Numbered from the stretch's first letter, positions 31,023 to 40,552 are shown. The stretch: DNA of 64,000 nt from Halopseudomonas sabulinigri (GCF_900105255.1 NZ_LT629763.1:2666001-2730000), one strand, 5' to 3'. Numbers and translations are program-made. The notes: generated by a model not told the origin, from the sequence alone.

Positions 31023-31092
31023 AGGTCAGGCCAGCGTCCGTTTGGCGTTTGACCGGGAGTATATAACCGAAAACCTAGGAAGTGGTTACAGC

Positions 31093-31797
31093 TCAGCTAT
31101 CGGCGTGGGCCGGTTGTACGTCCAGAACGCGAATGCAGCTGGGGCTGGGGTAGTGCCAGCGCACGTTCAGATCCCAGAAGCACACGCCGTACTCGCGGCT
31201 GGGCTCGGGCTGCTGGTAAGCCGGCTTGGGGTCCTGTGCCAGGCACTGCTCGATTAGGGCAACCAGGTCGCTGTGCAGGCGCTCGGCGTGCTGGCGGGCC
31301 TGTTGCAGCGCGGCCTCGGACCACTCGACCTTGATCGGCGGTGGTGGTGCGGGTGCCAGCGCGTTGCGCGCCTCGGGCAGGCTGTCGGCATAAGGCACGT
31401 AGGGTTTGATATCCAGTATCGGCGTGCCATCGAGCAGGTCTATGCCGGATAACAACAGCTTGCCGTCGACTATGCCTTCGAGCTTGACCACCGATTGACC
31501 CAGCGGATTGGGGCGATGGGTGGCGCGGCTGGCGAACACGCCAATACGGCGGTTGCCGCCCAGCCGCGGCGGCCTGACACGCAGGTGCTTTGGGCCGCTG
31601 TCGGCGGCATGGAACACGAACAGCAGCCACAGGTGGCTGACCTGCTCAAGACCTTCCAGCGCCTCGGGTTGATTGTAGGGGGCGAACAGTTCAAGCGTGG
31701 CGGTGGCGGCAGGCGCCAGTAGCGGTTGTCGGGGAATGGCGAACTTTTCGCTGAAGCACGAGTGCAGTACACCAATGGGCGCGAAGCTGTAGCTCAC
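31093..31797 (-). CDS. trmO: tRNA (N6-threonylcarbamoyladenosine-37-N6)-methyltransferase TrmO
   Basis: TrmO (YaeB/TsaA family) methylates t6A37 of certain tRNAs using SAM. The 234-residue protein starts with the family block PIGVLHSCFSEKFAIPRQP and has HLWLLFVFH, RIGVFASRATHRPNPLGQSVVKL and DLLDGTPILDIKPYVPYAD. The frame is open to 31920, but GTG 31797, one base after the stop of the upstream hydrolase and following GGGG, gives the correct N-terminus. Confidence 0.92.
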   Translation of the reverse strand: MSYSFAPIGVLHSCFSEKFAIPRQPLLAPAATATLELFAPYNQPEALEGLEQVSHLWLLFVFHAADSGPKHLRVRPPRLGGNRRIGVFASRATHRPNPLGQSVVKLEGIVDGKLLLSGIDLLDGTPILDIKPYVPYADSLPEARNALAPAPPPPIKVEWSEAALQQARQHAERLHSDLVALIEQCLAQDPKPAYQQPEPSREYGVCFWDLNVRWHYPSPSCIRVLDVQPAHADS

Positions 31798-31798
31798 C

Positions 31799-32730
31799 TC
31801 AGACCCCGGGCAGCGGCGGGATGGCATCCGGCCGGTCAGCGGTAACCAGATGGCTGCAGTCGTCAACGTCGATGATCTGCAGGTTCTCGGCTTGCTGCGC
31901 GCTGGCGCGCATGGCCGCAACCTGTAGCACCCGGTCCTTGGTCGGGACCAGGATGGCGCCGTACTTCACGTGCTGGTAGATATCGCTGCCGGTGGTGTCC
32001 ATCCACTTTGCCAGGTCATTCATGTTGGTCACAAAGGTATGGCCGAACCGCGGGTTGAACGGCAGTGCCATGATCAGCTCGCGCTTGCGCGGGTTGTCCA
32101 GTGGCCCGAAGATCATCGCGCTGGCCGGGCTGATCGGTTGTTGCTGCCAGGCAAACAGATAGAAGGGCGCAAACCAGCGTGCCAGCGGCGGTACCGGTTT
32201 GTAGGGTTTGCCTTGGGGCAGCACCGGTGCCTCCAGAATCACCTCGACCTGCTCAAACAGGTCGGGGCGTTGACGTGCCGCCTCCAGGGTTACTGCGCCG
32301 CCGCGCGAGTGGCCGTGCACGCGCACACGAGTGCCGGTGGCCAGGTGTTCCAGCGCCTGATTGAGTACGCCGGCATCATAGGCGATGGTACCGGGGCGAC
32401 CGCCGGGGGGGTGCTCCACTCGGCGGCGGTGAAGCGCGGCTGGTTGACCGGCAAATGATAATCGGCGCTGGTCAGCATGATCAGCTGTAGCTCGGGGTCG
32501 CTGTAGTACTCGGTAAAATAGAGGAAGTTCTCGACAAAGCCGTGCATGACAATGACGGTACCGGCGGGCGCGTCGGTGCGGCTGCGCGCAATCACGGCCG
32601 AGCCAACTTGATACAGCTCGCCGGAAAAGTCGATGGCCTGTTTCTGCGGGGATTCGCGGCGTAACAACCAGCGGCGCAGACTGGTGACGATGAGCAGCAG
32701 CAGACCGATCAGGCCAATCAGAAATTGCAT
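31799..32730 (-). pseudogene. Alpha/beta hydrolase interrupted by a frameshift in a C7 tract
   Basis: Two adjoining frames make up one alpha/beta hydrolase. The first (from 32730) has an N-terminal membrane helix, then TVIVMHGF (oxyanion region) and ends its homology at FTAAEWST. The second continues PGGRPGTIAYD, the nucleophile elbow HGHSRGGAV, and a C-terminal part with IIDVDDCSHLVT that holds the likely catalytic His. The join is at 32405-32411, seven G on the + strand (C7 on the coding strand); one more C would give a single frame of about 310 codons. It may be a true inactivating deletion, a slippage-switchable gene or a sequencing error. Confidence 0.82.
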
Positions 32731-32848
32731 TGAATCCAGCTCCGATTAAGATGATGACAGTTCGACAGCATAGCGGATTGCCTGGGGGGAATGTGCCACC
32801 CGGCTGGGCGATTGTGTAACGCTAAACGGGGCAACCTGGGTGCGCCGC

Positions 32849-33394
32849 TCAAGGCCCGTCGTAGAGCGTTACCTGCGCGGCTTTCATCTGGTAGCTGGCA
32901 TCGGCCAGGGCGTTGCTGGTCTGGGCAACCTGCAACAGGCCCTCGACCAGTAGCGGCTGGTAAATGTCGCTGAGGTCGATCCCGGCTGGGTAATCCACCA
33001 GAATAATCTGGTTTGGCGGCGGCGGTGGCACGTGGATGCACGCGCCGGCGTAGGGCACCAGAAAAAACTGGGTGTAGCGCCCGGCGGCATCGCTTTCTAT
33101 GGGCACCGGGTAACCACCGATGCGAATTTGCTGCTGATCCATGGCGGCCACCACGCGGGTCGAGTACATCACCTCGGGCAGGCTGTTGTCATCCTGACGC
33201 AGGCTGGTGGTGAAGTCGCCGTTGGCGTCCGGGCCGTTGCCGTGATCCAGCTCGGGCATGTCGAGCATCGCCTGGTAGTCCTCGGCCGGCAACAGGTCGA
33301 GCCAGTCGACCTCGCGGGGCTCGGCGGCGCTGGCCTGCATAGGGATGGTCAGCAGACAAGACAGCAGGAAGGGCAGCAGGGGTTTCAGCAGCAT
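32849..33394 (-). CDS. Secreted DUF3299 protein
   Basis: A 181-residue protein with a signal peptide (about 1-23, LLSCLLTIPMQASA-AEP). The mature part shows the DUF3299 pattern: EVDWLDLLPAEDY, GGYPVPIE, FFLVPYAGACIHVPPPPPNQIILV. Function is not established; such proteins are often linked to lipoprotein or ABC-transport loci, which are not seen here. It lies 118 bp upstream of the broken hydrolase on the same strand. Confidence 0.85.
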   Translation of the reverse strand: MLLKPLLPFLLSCLLTIPMQASAAEPREVDWLDLLPAEDYQAMLDMPELDHGNGPDANGDFTTSLRQDDNSLPEVMYSTRVVAAMDQQQIRIGGYPVPIESDAAGRYTQFFLVPYAGACIHVPPPPPNQIILVDYPAGIDLSDIYQPLLVEGLLQVAQTSNALADASYQMKAAQVTLYDGP

Positions 33395-33475
33395 GGGGGT
33401 ATTTCCGCAGCGTGGTGACCAGGGTCAGACCGACGCAGTCTGCGGCGGTTCCTGCCCGCGTGCAAGCCGCCGGGC

Positions 33476-34465
33476 TTATTCGGCCCAGCGCTCCTTGATC
33501 TCGACAATGGCGTCCAGTTGGCTAAGAAAGCAGTCCACCAGCTCAGGATCAAAGTGCTTGCCGCGCTCGCTACGGATCAGCTCAACGGCTTTCTGTACCG
33601 GCCAGGCTTCCTTGTAGGGGCGCTGGCTGGTCAGGGCATCGAAGACATCGGCAATGGCCACGATGCGTCCTTCCACCGGAATGTCCTCGCCGGACAGGCC
33701 TTTCGGATAGCCCGTACCATCCCATTTTTCATGGTGCGAAAGGGCGATGCGGCGGGCCATCTGCAACAGGCTGGCGTCGTGGTCGCCAATGATCTGAGCG
33801 CCGATCTCCGGGTGTTCGCGCATGATCTGCCATTCCTGGGCGTCCAGTTTTCCGGGTTTTTGCAGTACCGCATCCGGAATGCCGATCTTGCCCACGTCGT
33901 GCATGGGCGCGGCGTGCAGTATTTCATCGGCATCCTCCTCGCTGAAGCCAGCCGCCAGCGCGATCACTCGCGAGAAGTGGCTCATGCGGATGACGTGCAG
34001 ACCGGTTTCGTTGTCCTTGTATTCCGCCGCCATGCCCAGACACTGCACTATGTTCAGGCGGGTTTCACGCAGTACATCGGCGCGTACCAGCGACAGATGC
34101 GTACGCACCCGCGCGCGAACGATCGGGCTGCTGACCGGCTTGCTGATGTAATCCACCGCGCCCAGGTCAAAGCCGCGAATCTCGTCCTCCACGTTGCTCA
34201 GGGCGGTGACGAAGATGACCGGGATGCTGTCGGTCAGTGGGTTGGCCTTGAGCCGCTCGCACACCTGGTACCCGGTCATGCCAGGCATCATCACGTCGAG
34301 CAGGATCAGGTCGGGCCGTTCGGTGCCGGCCAACTCCAGCGCCCGTTCGCCGTCGCGGGCAAACAGCAGGCGGTAATCGTCCTGCAGTATGTGCCGCAGC
34401 ACATGCAGGTTGGAGGGCTCGTCATCGACCAGTAGCAGGGTGCGGCGGGTATCTTTCAGTGGCAT
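33476..34465 (-). CDS. Response regulator with HD-GYP phosphodiesterase domain
   Basis: A 329-residue RpfG-like protein. The receiver domain (about 8-125) has acidic residues DD 14-15, phosphoacceptor D57 and K109. The HD-GYP domain (about 140-325) has HD 189-190, HHE 244-246 and DGTGYP ending at 254, so metal binding and c-di-GMP hydrolysis look intact. It starts four bases after the stop of the hybrid kinase gene, so the pair is an operon: kinase, receiver and HPt upstream, HD-GYP output here. Confidence 0.94.
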   Translation of the reverse strand: MPLKDTRRTLLLVDDEPSNLHVLRHILQDDYRLLFARDGERALELAGTERPDLILLDVMMPGMTGYQVCERLKANPLTDSIPVIFVTALSNVEDEIRGFDLGAVDYISKPVSSPIVRARVRTHLSLVRADVLRETRLNIVQCLGMAAEYKDNETGLHVIRMSHFSRVIALAAGFSEEDADEILHAAPMHDVGKIGIPDAVLQKPGKLDAQEWQIMREHPEIGAQIIGDHDASLLQMARRIALSHHEKWDGTGYPKGLSGEDIPVEGRIVAIADVFDALTSQRPYKEAWPVQKAVELIRSERGKHFDPELVDCFLSQLDAIVEIKERWAE

Positions 34466-34469
34466 GGCA

Positions 34470-37400
34470 TCAGTCTTCGTTCGGGGGCGTGCTCAGCTCG
34501 GCTTCAAGCTGTTGCACGGCCAGGACAAAATCGAAATCGTTGAGCGCCTGTTGCACCAGCTCCAGGCGTTCAGGGGCAATCAGACCATCAAGTTGCAGTA
34601 AGCGCTGCTCATTCATTTCGCCGCGTTTCAACCCGACAATCAGGCTGCTCAGCAACTGGCTGCGCTGCTGGCGCTGGGCACTGTTGAGCGCCAACGAGGC
34701 CCCTCTGGCCGTCGCCTGTTCCGCCGGCAGGCAGGCCAGCGCCGCCTGCAGAGCATCATGCAGCACCTGCACCGCAGGTATCAGGCTGCTGGCGGTTTGC
34801 TGCGGCAGGCGCTGCTCCAGATCCATTGCCAGCCGCTCCACCCGTTGCAAGCCCAGATTGGCGGCGCTGCCGCGCAGCCGATGCAGGAGCGCTGCCGCTG
34901 GCTCAGTCTGCGCATCTTTCAGTAGCGCTGCCAACTGCTCGGCGGCGTGCTGGTTGCCCTGCAGGAACTGCCGCAGGGCTTGCTCCAGCGCGCTGCGATT
35001 GCCCCAGCGCTGCTCGGCGTCCAGCCAGTTGATTGGTCCGCTGCTCGCAGTCGCCGCGCCGCGGGCTTCTGGCCCGGCGGCGGCCGTGCCATCGAGGCCC
35101 AGTACCCGGCGGATCTCCTGCTGCAACGCCTGGCGGTCAACCGGTTTGGAGGCAAAGCCTTGCATGCCGGCGGCCTTGGCGGCCTGACGGTCCTTGTCCA
35201 GCACGCTGGCAGTCAGCGCGATGATGGGGGTGGGTGGGCGACCCAGGTTAGTTTCGTAGCGGCGGATGATGCGCGTGGCCTCCAGCCCATTCACCTCGGG
35301 CATCTGCATGTCCATCAGCACCAGGTCGAAACGCTCTTCGGTAATGTGTTCGAACGCGGCCATGCCGTTCTGCGCGCTGGTGACGCTGTGACCTTCGGAC
35401 CGCAGCATGACTTCCATCAAGCGGATGTTATCGGCCACGTCGTCGGCCACCAGAATTTTCAGCGGCGGCAGGCTAATGCGGCTGCTGGCGCGGGTCTTGC
35501 CAATGGCCTGGGCCGGCGCCAGTGGCAGCAGCAGGGAGAAGCAGGAGCCCTGGCCAGGCTCGCTGGTGACGCTGATGCTGCCGCCCATCAGCTCAACCAG
35601 TTGCCGGGCGATGGTGGTACCCAGGCCGGTACCCCCGAAGCGGCGGCTCATGGAGGCGTCGGCCTGGGCGAAGGGCTCAAAGATGTGGCGGATGCGCTGT
35701 GGATCGATGCCGATACCCGTATCGCGTAGCTGGATACAGATGCCAGCCTCGTGCTGGCTGACTTGCAGATCGACCTGACCCTCCAGGGTGAACTTGATCG
35801 CATTACCCAGCAGATTGGTCAGCACCTGGCGCAGACGCAGGGCGTCACCGCTGTAGTGATGTTGCGGCAGCTGGTAGTCGAAGGTCAGCAGCAGCCCCTT
35901 CTGTGAAGCTTCCAGGCGGAACACGTCGAGCAGCTGCTGACACAGATCAAACAGCGAGAACGCCTGATTCTCCAGCTGCACCGCGCCCTTTTCCAGCTTG
36001 GCGGTGTCGAGAATATCGTTCAACAGGCCCAGCAAGGAGCGCGCTGCGTTATGCACGGTCTTGACGTGCTGTTGCTGCGCTGCGGGCAATTGCTCATCGT
36101 GCAGCAACACCTCGCTAAAGCCGATGATGGCGTTCATCGGCGTGCGAATTTCGTGGCTCATATTGGCCAGAAAGGCACCCTTGGACTCGGCCGCCTGCTC
36201 GGCGCGCTCCTTGGCCTCCAGCAGGTCGACCTCCATGCGCCGCCGCTCGCTCAGGTCGGTGGCCAGCACCACCACCTTGCGGGGTTTGCCATCCGCGTCG
36301 AGGATCGGGTTGTAATAAGCCTGGATATGCACGCCATGGCCGTCGTAATGGCGCAGGCTGAACTCCCCGGCCACGTACTCCCCCTGGCGCAGGCGGCGCC
36401 ACAGACCGGGGTCGTCATCTGCCGGCTCAAACAGCAGGGTGTAGTGTGCGCCCAACAGGCTTGAGCGAGGATAGCCGCTGAGCGTCAGAAAGGACTCGTT
36501 GACCGACACGATGCGCGCATCCAGATTCAACTCCAGCATGCCCTGCGCCCGGCTGATGGCGTGCACTATGCCCTCGAACTCGGCGTTGCGCAGCTTGCTG
36601 TCGGTAACGTCAATCATCACCCCGTCGATCCACTGCGGTGTGCCCTGGTCGTCGAAGATGCCGCTGGCGCTTTCGGCCACCCAACGCTCGCTGCCGTCAC
36701 GGTGGCGAATGCGGTACTCGACACTGTATTTTTCACGCCGTGCGATCGCCGCCATGACCAGGTCGTAGCAGCGCTGCTCGTCGTCCGGGTGAATCAGCTC
36801 GGCGAAGCTCCTGCCGTCTGCCATAAAATGCTCGGCCGGCCAGCCACACAGCGCTTCCACGGCCTCGCTGATAAACAGCATGGGCCAGTCGCCGCGCGGC
36901 AGGCAGCGAAAGGAGACGCCGGGTATGTTGGCGATCAGCGAGCTGTATTGTTGTTCGCGTTCGCGCAACTCCTGCTCCAGCGCGACCCGCTCGCTGATAT
37001 CGGAGGAAAACCCCACCAACAGATTGGCGCCGTTGACCTTGGTCTGACCCACCGCCAGGCGTACCGGAAAGGTACTGCCGTCACGCCGCAGGCCCTGCAG
37101 TTCGGTAATGTTATCCAGCGCTTGCGGTTTCTGCCCGGAGACATAATCCTGCAGGAAGCGCTGATGATTGCCGTGGGTGTCGGCGGGCATCAGGCTGCGA
37201 ATGCTGCGGCCAATGATCTCGGCGGCCTGCCAGCCGAACATGCGCTCGGCGGACCGACTGAAGTCCTGAATAACCCCCTGCTCATTGGTGGTGATGATGC
37301 CGTCGATGGCCGTATCGACGATCGCGCTGATCTTCGACTCGCGCGCGCGCAACTGCTGATAGAGCTGGCTAAAACGCACAATACCGTTGACCACGCCCAC

Positions 37401-38132
37401 CAGCCCGCCGAGTACCAGTGCGGTCAGCGCAATAATCAGACCGAGTGTCAGATGCTGGGAGTACTGCGGCTGGTAGTCACTCGGCGCAACGCCGATGAAA
37501 CGAGCCGCGGCCATGCCGCTGTAATGCATGGCTGAAATGCCCAGGCCCATCACCACCGCGGCCAACAGTAGGGCGCGTGGCGACTCCTGCGGCAAGCCGA
37601 AGCGAATCCACAGCGAGAGTATCGACAGGCTGATGGCGATGACGATGGACGCGGCAAACCAGGCAGGATCAAAGCGCAACTCGGCATCCATGCGCATGGC
37701 CAGCATGCCGCTGTAGTGCATGCAGCCGATGCCGGCGCCCACCAGCACGCCCCCGAGCAGCAGCTCCACACGGCCAAGATTGCGGCGCGCCAGCAGGGTC
37801 AGTGCGACCAGGGAGGCGGCCAGGGCGGGCAGGATAGACAACATGGTGATGGCGGGGTCGTACGCCACCGGCATGCCGATATCATGGGCCAGCATGCCGA
37901 TGAAATGCATGGCCCAGATGCCGCCACCCAGCGCGGCGGCGCCGCTAAGCAGGGCGCCGTTGCGCGTCGAGCGGGTGCTGGCCTTGCGCGCCAGCCCGGC
38001 AACCTGCAGTGCCAGCCAGGCCGCCGCAATAGCGATGATGATCGACAGCACCATCAGCGAATGATGGTGATGACCGTGCAGCAATGGGCCGGGGTTCAGT
38101 TCGGCATTGTAAAACCAGGACCCTGTCAGCAA
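34470..38132 (-). CDS. MHYT-PAS hybrid sensor histidine kinase with receiver and HPt domains
   Basis: A 1220-residue membrane kinase. The N-terminal MHYT sensor (about 1-255) repeats the motif as AMHFIGM, CMHYSGM and AMHYSGM; such domains are proposed to bind copper and sense a diatomic gas. A His cluster (H19, H21-H24) precedes it. Three PAS-like segments follow (about 270-640), then the HisKA dimerisation helix with phospho-His 660 (HEIRTPMNAIIGF), the ATPase domain, a receiver with D941 and a C-terminal HPt with a His near 1084 (LLHRLRGSAANLGL). The start is TTG 38132 with GGGAG before it; no ATG fits. Its target is most likely the HD-GYP regulator in the same operon. Confidence 0.92.
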   Translation of the reverse strand: MLTGSWFYNAELNPGPLLHGHHHHSLMVLSIIIAIAAAWLALQVAGLARKASTRSTRNGALLSGAAALGGGIWAMHFIGMLAHDIGMPVAYDPAITMLSILPALAASLVALTLLARRNLGRVELLLGGVLVGAGIGCMHYSGMLAMRMDAELRFDPAWFAASIVIAISLSILSLWIRFGLPQESPRALLLAAVVMGLGISAMHYSGMAAARFIGVAPSDYQPQYSQHLTLGLIIALTALVLGGLVGVVNGIVRFSQLYQQLRARESKISAIVDTAIDGIITTNEQGVIQDFSRSAERMFGWQAAEIIGRSIRSLMPADTHGNHQRFLQDYVSGQKPQALDNITELQGLRRDGSTFPVRLAVGQTKVNGANLLVGFSSDISERVALEQELREREQQYSSLIANIPGVSFRCLPRGDWPMLFISEAVEALCGWPAEHFMADGRSFAELIHPDDEQRCYDLVMAAIARREKYSVEYRIRHRDGSERWVAESASGIFDDQGTPQWIDGVMIDVTDSKLRNAEFEGIVHAISRAQGMLELNLDARIVSVNESFLTLSGYPRSSLLGAHYTLLFEPADDDPGLWRRLRQGEYVAGEFSLRHYDGHGVHIQAYYNPILDADGKPRKVVVLATDLSERRRMEVDLLEAKERAEQAAESKGAFLANMSHEIRTPMNAIIGFSEVLLHDEQLPAAQQQHVKTVHNAARSLLGLLNDILDTAKLEKGAVQLENQAFSLFDLCQQLLDVFRLEASQKGLLLTFDYQLPQHHYSGDALRLRQVLTNLLGNAIKFTLEGQVDLQVSQHEAGICIQLRDTGIGIDPQRIRHIFEPFAQADASMSRRFGGTGLGTTIARQLVELMGGSISVTSEPGQGSCFSLLLPLAPAQAIGKTRASSRISLPPLKILVADDVADNIRLMEVMLRSEGHSVTSAQNGMAAFEHITEERFDLVLMDMQMPEVNGLEATRIIRRYETNLGRPPTPIIALTASVLDKDRQAAKAAGMQGFASKPVDRQALQQEIRRVLGLDGTAAAGPEARGAATASSGPINWLDAEQRWGNRSALEQALRQFLQGNQHAAEQLAALLKDAQTEPAAALLHRLRGSAANLGLQRVERLAMDLEQRLPQQTASSLIPAVQVLHDALQAALACLPAEQATARGASLALNSAQRQQRSQLLSSLIVGLKRGEMNEQRLLQLDGLIAPERLELVQQALNDFDFVLAVQQLEAELSTPPNED

Positions 38133-38318
38133 GGCTTACTCCCGCTCCTTACGGTGGCTCGTTGTCGAGCTACCGCATTCGACTCTCGATCAATGGGGAC
38201 TACAGGCACATTGTCATCATAGAGCGCGTTGCACAGACTGCCTAGCAGGTCACTGGAAACGCCCTGGCGCAAACGCAGGATTAGCCATGACCCCTGGAGC
38301 AGCCAGACGATGCTGTTG

Positions 38319-38963
38319 TTACTGCAGGTTATCGGCGCTGGAAGGCGAGGCTTGAGTACCGCTCAGCAGTTGCCGCCAATGCTGACGAATGGTCTGCAGT
38401 GACCGTTCGCCACCCAGTTGGCCGCGGAACAACAGCACGCTGCCAAGCACCGTCGAGTATTGAATCAGCGCCATGGCGCGTGCGGTGCCGGGTGCAACCA
38501 GTGGCTCCAGCAGGGCTGCGCTCTGCTCGACCCGGGCGTGGTCGACGCTGGCTACCACTTGCCGGGCGTAGTCATCGCGTTGGGCATAGTCGCGAATGGC
38601 AAACTCCACCTTCATGCGTTTGAACTCCACCGCAGGACCCTCGAACATCAGCTTGAGCACGCGATCCACCTCCTGCTCGGGCGTCAGCTGAGGGTCTTGT
38701 CCCGGCTGCCAATAACGCAAGCCCTTCATGCGCAGCGCCTGCCACTGATCGAGAAACAGGTGGATAAAGCTGCCAAGGTCTTCGAAATGCCAGTAAAAGC
38801 TGCCGCGTGTCACCTTCAGGCGCTTGGCTAGTGGCAATACCCTGAGCTGATCAAAACCGCCTTCGAGAATCGCCTCGGTAGCGGCATTGAACCAGTCCTG
38901 CTGGCTGAGTACTGCACGCCCGGTCGGTCGGCCGCGGGGCTTGGGTTTGCTGGTGACGGGCAT
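38319..38963 (-). CDS. TetR-family regulator
   Basis: A 214-residue regulator with the TetR DNA-binding region near the N-terminus: GRAVLSQQDWFNAATEAILEGG, then VLPLAKRLKVTRGSFYWHF. The C-terminal ligand domain is unassigned. The frame is open to 38996, but ATG 38963 has the better, though weak, ribosome site (CGAGA). It is divergent from the acyl-CoA dehydrogenase gene, and a perfect 16-bp palindrome between them is the probable operator, so the ligand may be an acyl-CoA or fatty acid. Confidence 0.87.
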   Translation of the reverse strand: MPVTSKPKPRGRPTGRAVLSQQDWFNAATEAILEGGFDQLRVLPLAKRLKVTRGSFYWHFEDLGSFIHLFLDQWQALRMKGLRYWQPGQDPQLTPEQEVDRVLKLMFEGPAVEFKRMKVEFAIRDYAQRDDYARQVVASVDHARVEQSAALLEPLVAPGTARAMALIQYSTVLGSVLLFRGQLGGERSLQTIRQHWRQLLSGTQASPSSADNLQ

Positions 38964-39040
38964 GGCAACTGTCTCGTTGAAGCGCGAAGCCGGCATTATA
39001 AGTCAGACGAAGGCGGCGTCATATCGCTTTCCATACACAG

Positions 39041-39061
39041 TTGACAATACACATGTGTATT
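39041..39061 (+). promoter_or_regulatory. Perfect palindrome and -35 element between TetR and acyl-CoA dehydrogenase genes
   Basis: The 16-bp palindrome AATACACATGTGTATT (39046-39061) starts on the last base of a consensus TTGACA -35 box (39041-39046). A repressor bound there would block the promoter facing the dehydrogenase gene. No strong -10 is evident. Confidence 0.65.
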
Positions 39062-39123
39062 GAGATTTTGATTGCCAGGACGCCCCCAGCCGGGCGATTG
39101 CGAACCGAGTCAGGAGTTACGTC

Positions 39124-40344
39124 ATGTATCAGCAAACCGAACGGGGTCTGGATCTGCAGAAGCGCGTTGCCGCCTTTATGGATGAGCATATCTTCCCCAA
39201 TGAGCAGGCCTACGAGGAAGAAATCCGCGCCAACGAAAAGGCCGGTAATGCCTACACCACCGTCAAGCTGATGGAAGAGCTGAAGGCCAAGGCGCGTGCC
39301 GAAGGTCTGTGGAACCTGTTTCTGCCGGAAGCTGAGCACGGGCCGGGTCTGAGCAATATGGAATACGCCCCGCTGGCCGAACTGATGGGCCGGGTGCCGG
39401 GCATGTGGGCGTCCGAGGTGTTCAACTGCGGCGCGCCGGATACCGGCAATATGGAAGTGCTGGCGCGTTACGGCAGCAAGGCCCAGCAGGAGCGCTGGCT
39501 GACGCCGCTGCTCAATGGCGAGATTCGCTCCGCTTTCGCCATGACCGAGCCGTTGGTCGCCTCTTCAGATGCCACCAACATCGAAACCCGTATCGAGCGT
39601 GATGGCGACGAGTACGTGATCAATGGCCGCAAGTGGTACATCTCTGGCGCCGCCAACGAGCGCTGCGAGATCATGGTGGTGATGGGCAAGAGCGACCCCG
39701 AGCACCCCAACCGTCATCAGCAGCAATCCATGATCCTGGTGCCGATGAACACCCCCGGCGTGACCGTGTTGCGCGATATGGGTTGTTACGGCTACATGGA
39801 CCCGCCCTACGGTCACCCGGAAATTGTCTTTGATAACGTACGCGTGCCCGCCAGCAACATGCTGCTGGGCGAAGGCCGGGGCTTCGAGATCGCCCAAGGC
39901 CGCCTTGGGCCCGGCCGCATTCACCACTGCATGCGTGTGATTGGCCAGGCGGAGCGGGCGCTGGCACTGATGTGCGAACGCTTGAGCAAGCGCGTGGCCT
40001 TCCACAAGCCACTGTCGGAGCAGGGCGTCTGGCGCGAGCGGATTGCCGAGTCGCGGATCATGATCGACCAGGCGCGCTTCCTGGTGATGAACGCGGCCTA
40101 TCTGATGGATACCGTTGGCAACAAGGTGGCGGCCAAGCAGATTGCGATGATCAAGGTGGCGGCGCCGAACATGGCTTGCCAGGTGATCGATTGGGCGATT
40201 CAGGCGCACGGTGCCGGTGGTTTCTCGTCCGATTTCCCGTTGGCTCAGTTGTACGTTTACGCGCGTCACCTGCGTACCGCGGATGGTCCGGATGAGGTGC
40301 ACCGCAATGCGATTGCCAAGGCGGAGCTCAAACGCTTCCAATAA
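39124..40344 (+). CDS. Acyl-CoA dehydrogenase, ACAD10/11-like
   Basis: FAD enzyme of beta-oxidation, 406 residues. Visible: [20 protein letters not shown], the FAD and substrate loop [48 protein letters not shown] and [18 protein letters not shown]. At the position of the catalytic Glu of medium-chain enzymes the sequence is ADGPDEVHR, with Asp387; this is a feature of the ACAD10/11 group. The start ATG follows CAGGAG. It is divergent from the TetR gene. Confidence 0.92.
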   Translation: MYQQTERGLDLQKRVAAFMDEHIFPNEQAYEEEIRANEKAGNAYTTVKLMEELKAKARAEGLWNLFLPEAEHGPGLSNMEYAPLAELMGRVPGMWASEVFNCGAPDTGNMEVLARYGSKAQQERWLTPLLNGEIRSAFAMTEPLVASSDATNIETRIERDGDEYVINGRKWYISGAANERCEIMVVMGKSDPEHPNRHQQQSMILVPMNTPGVTVLRDMGCYGYMDPPYGHPEIVFDNVRVPASNMLLGEGRGFEIAQGRLGPGRIHHCMRVIGQAERALALMCERLSKRVAFHKPLSEQGVWRERIAESRIMIDQARFLVMNAAYLMDTVGNKVAAKQIAMIKVAAPNMACQVIDWAIQAHGAGGFSSDFPLAQLYVYARHLRTADGPDEVHRNAIAKAELKRFQ

Positions 40345-40500
40345 TGGGCTGTGGGGTGATTGTTCCCACGTTCTGCGTCGGATTTGGTGTTTATTACCCG
40401 CTGTAGCGTTGTCTGATTATCCGTCTTTCGCCATAAAGGCGAAAGACTGACTACCCAGCAGCTGAAAGCTCCGTATTAACACCTGCATACAAGCGCAAAC

Positions 40501-40534
40501 AAAAAAAGGCGCAACACTCGCATGCTGCGCCTTT
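40501..40534 (-). terminator. Terminator of purEK, probably bidirectional
   Basis: Stem AAAGGCGCA / TGCGCCTTT enclosing about 12 bases. Read on the minus strand it is followed by a run of seven T, just beyond the purK stop. It could also end the convergent dehydrogenase transcript. Confidence 0.8.
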
Positions 40535-40552
40535 CTCATTACCGAGCAGGGA

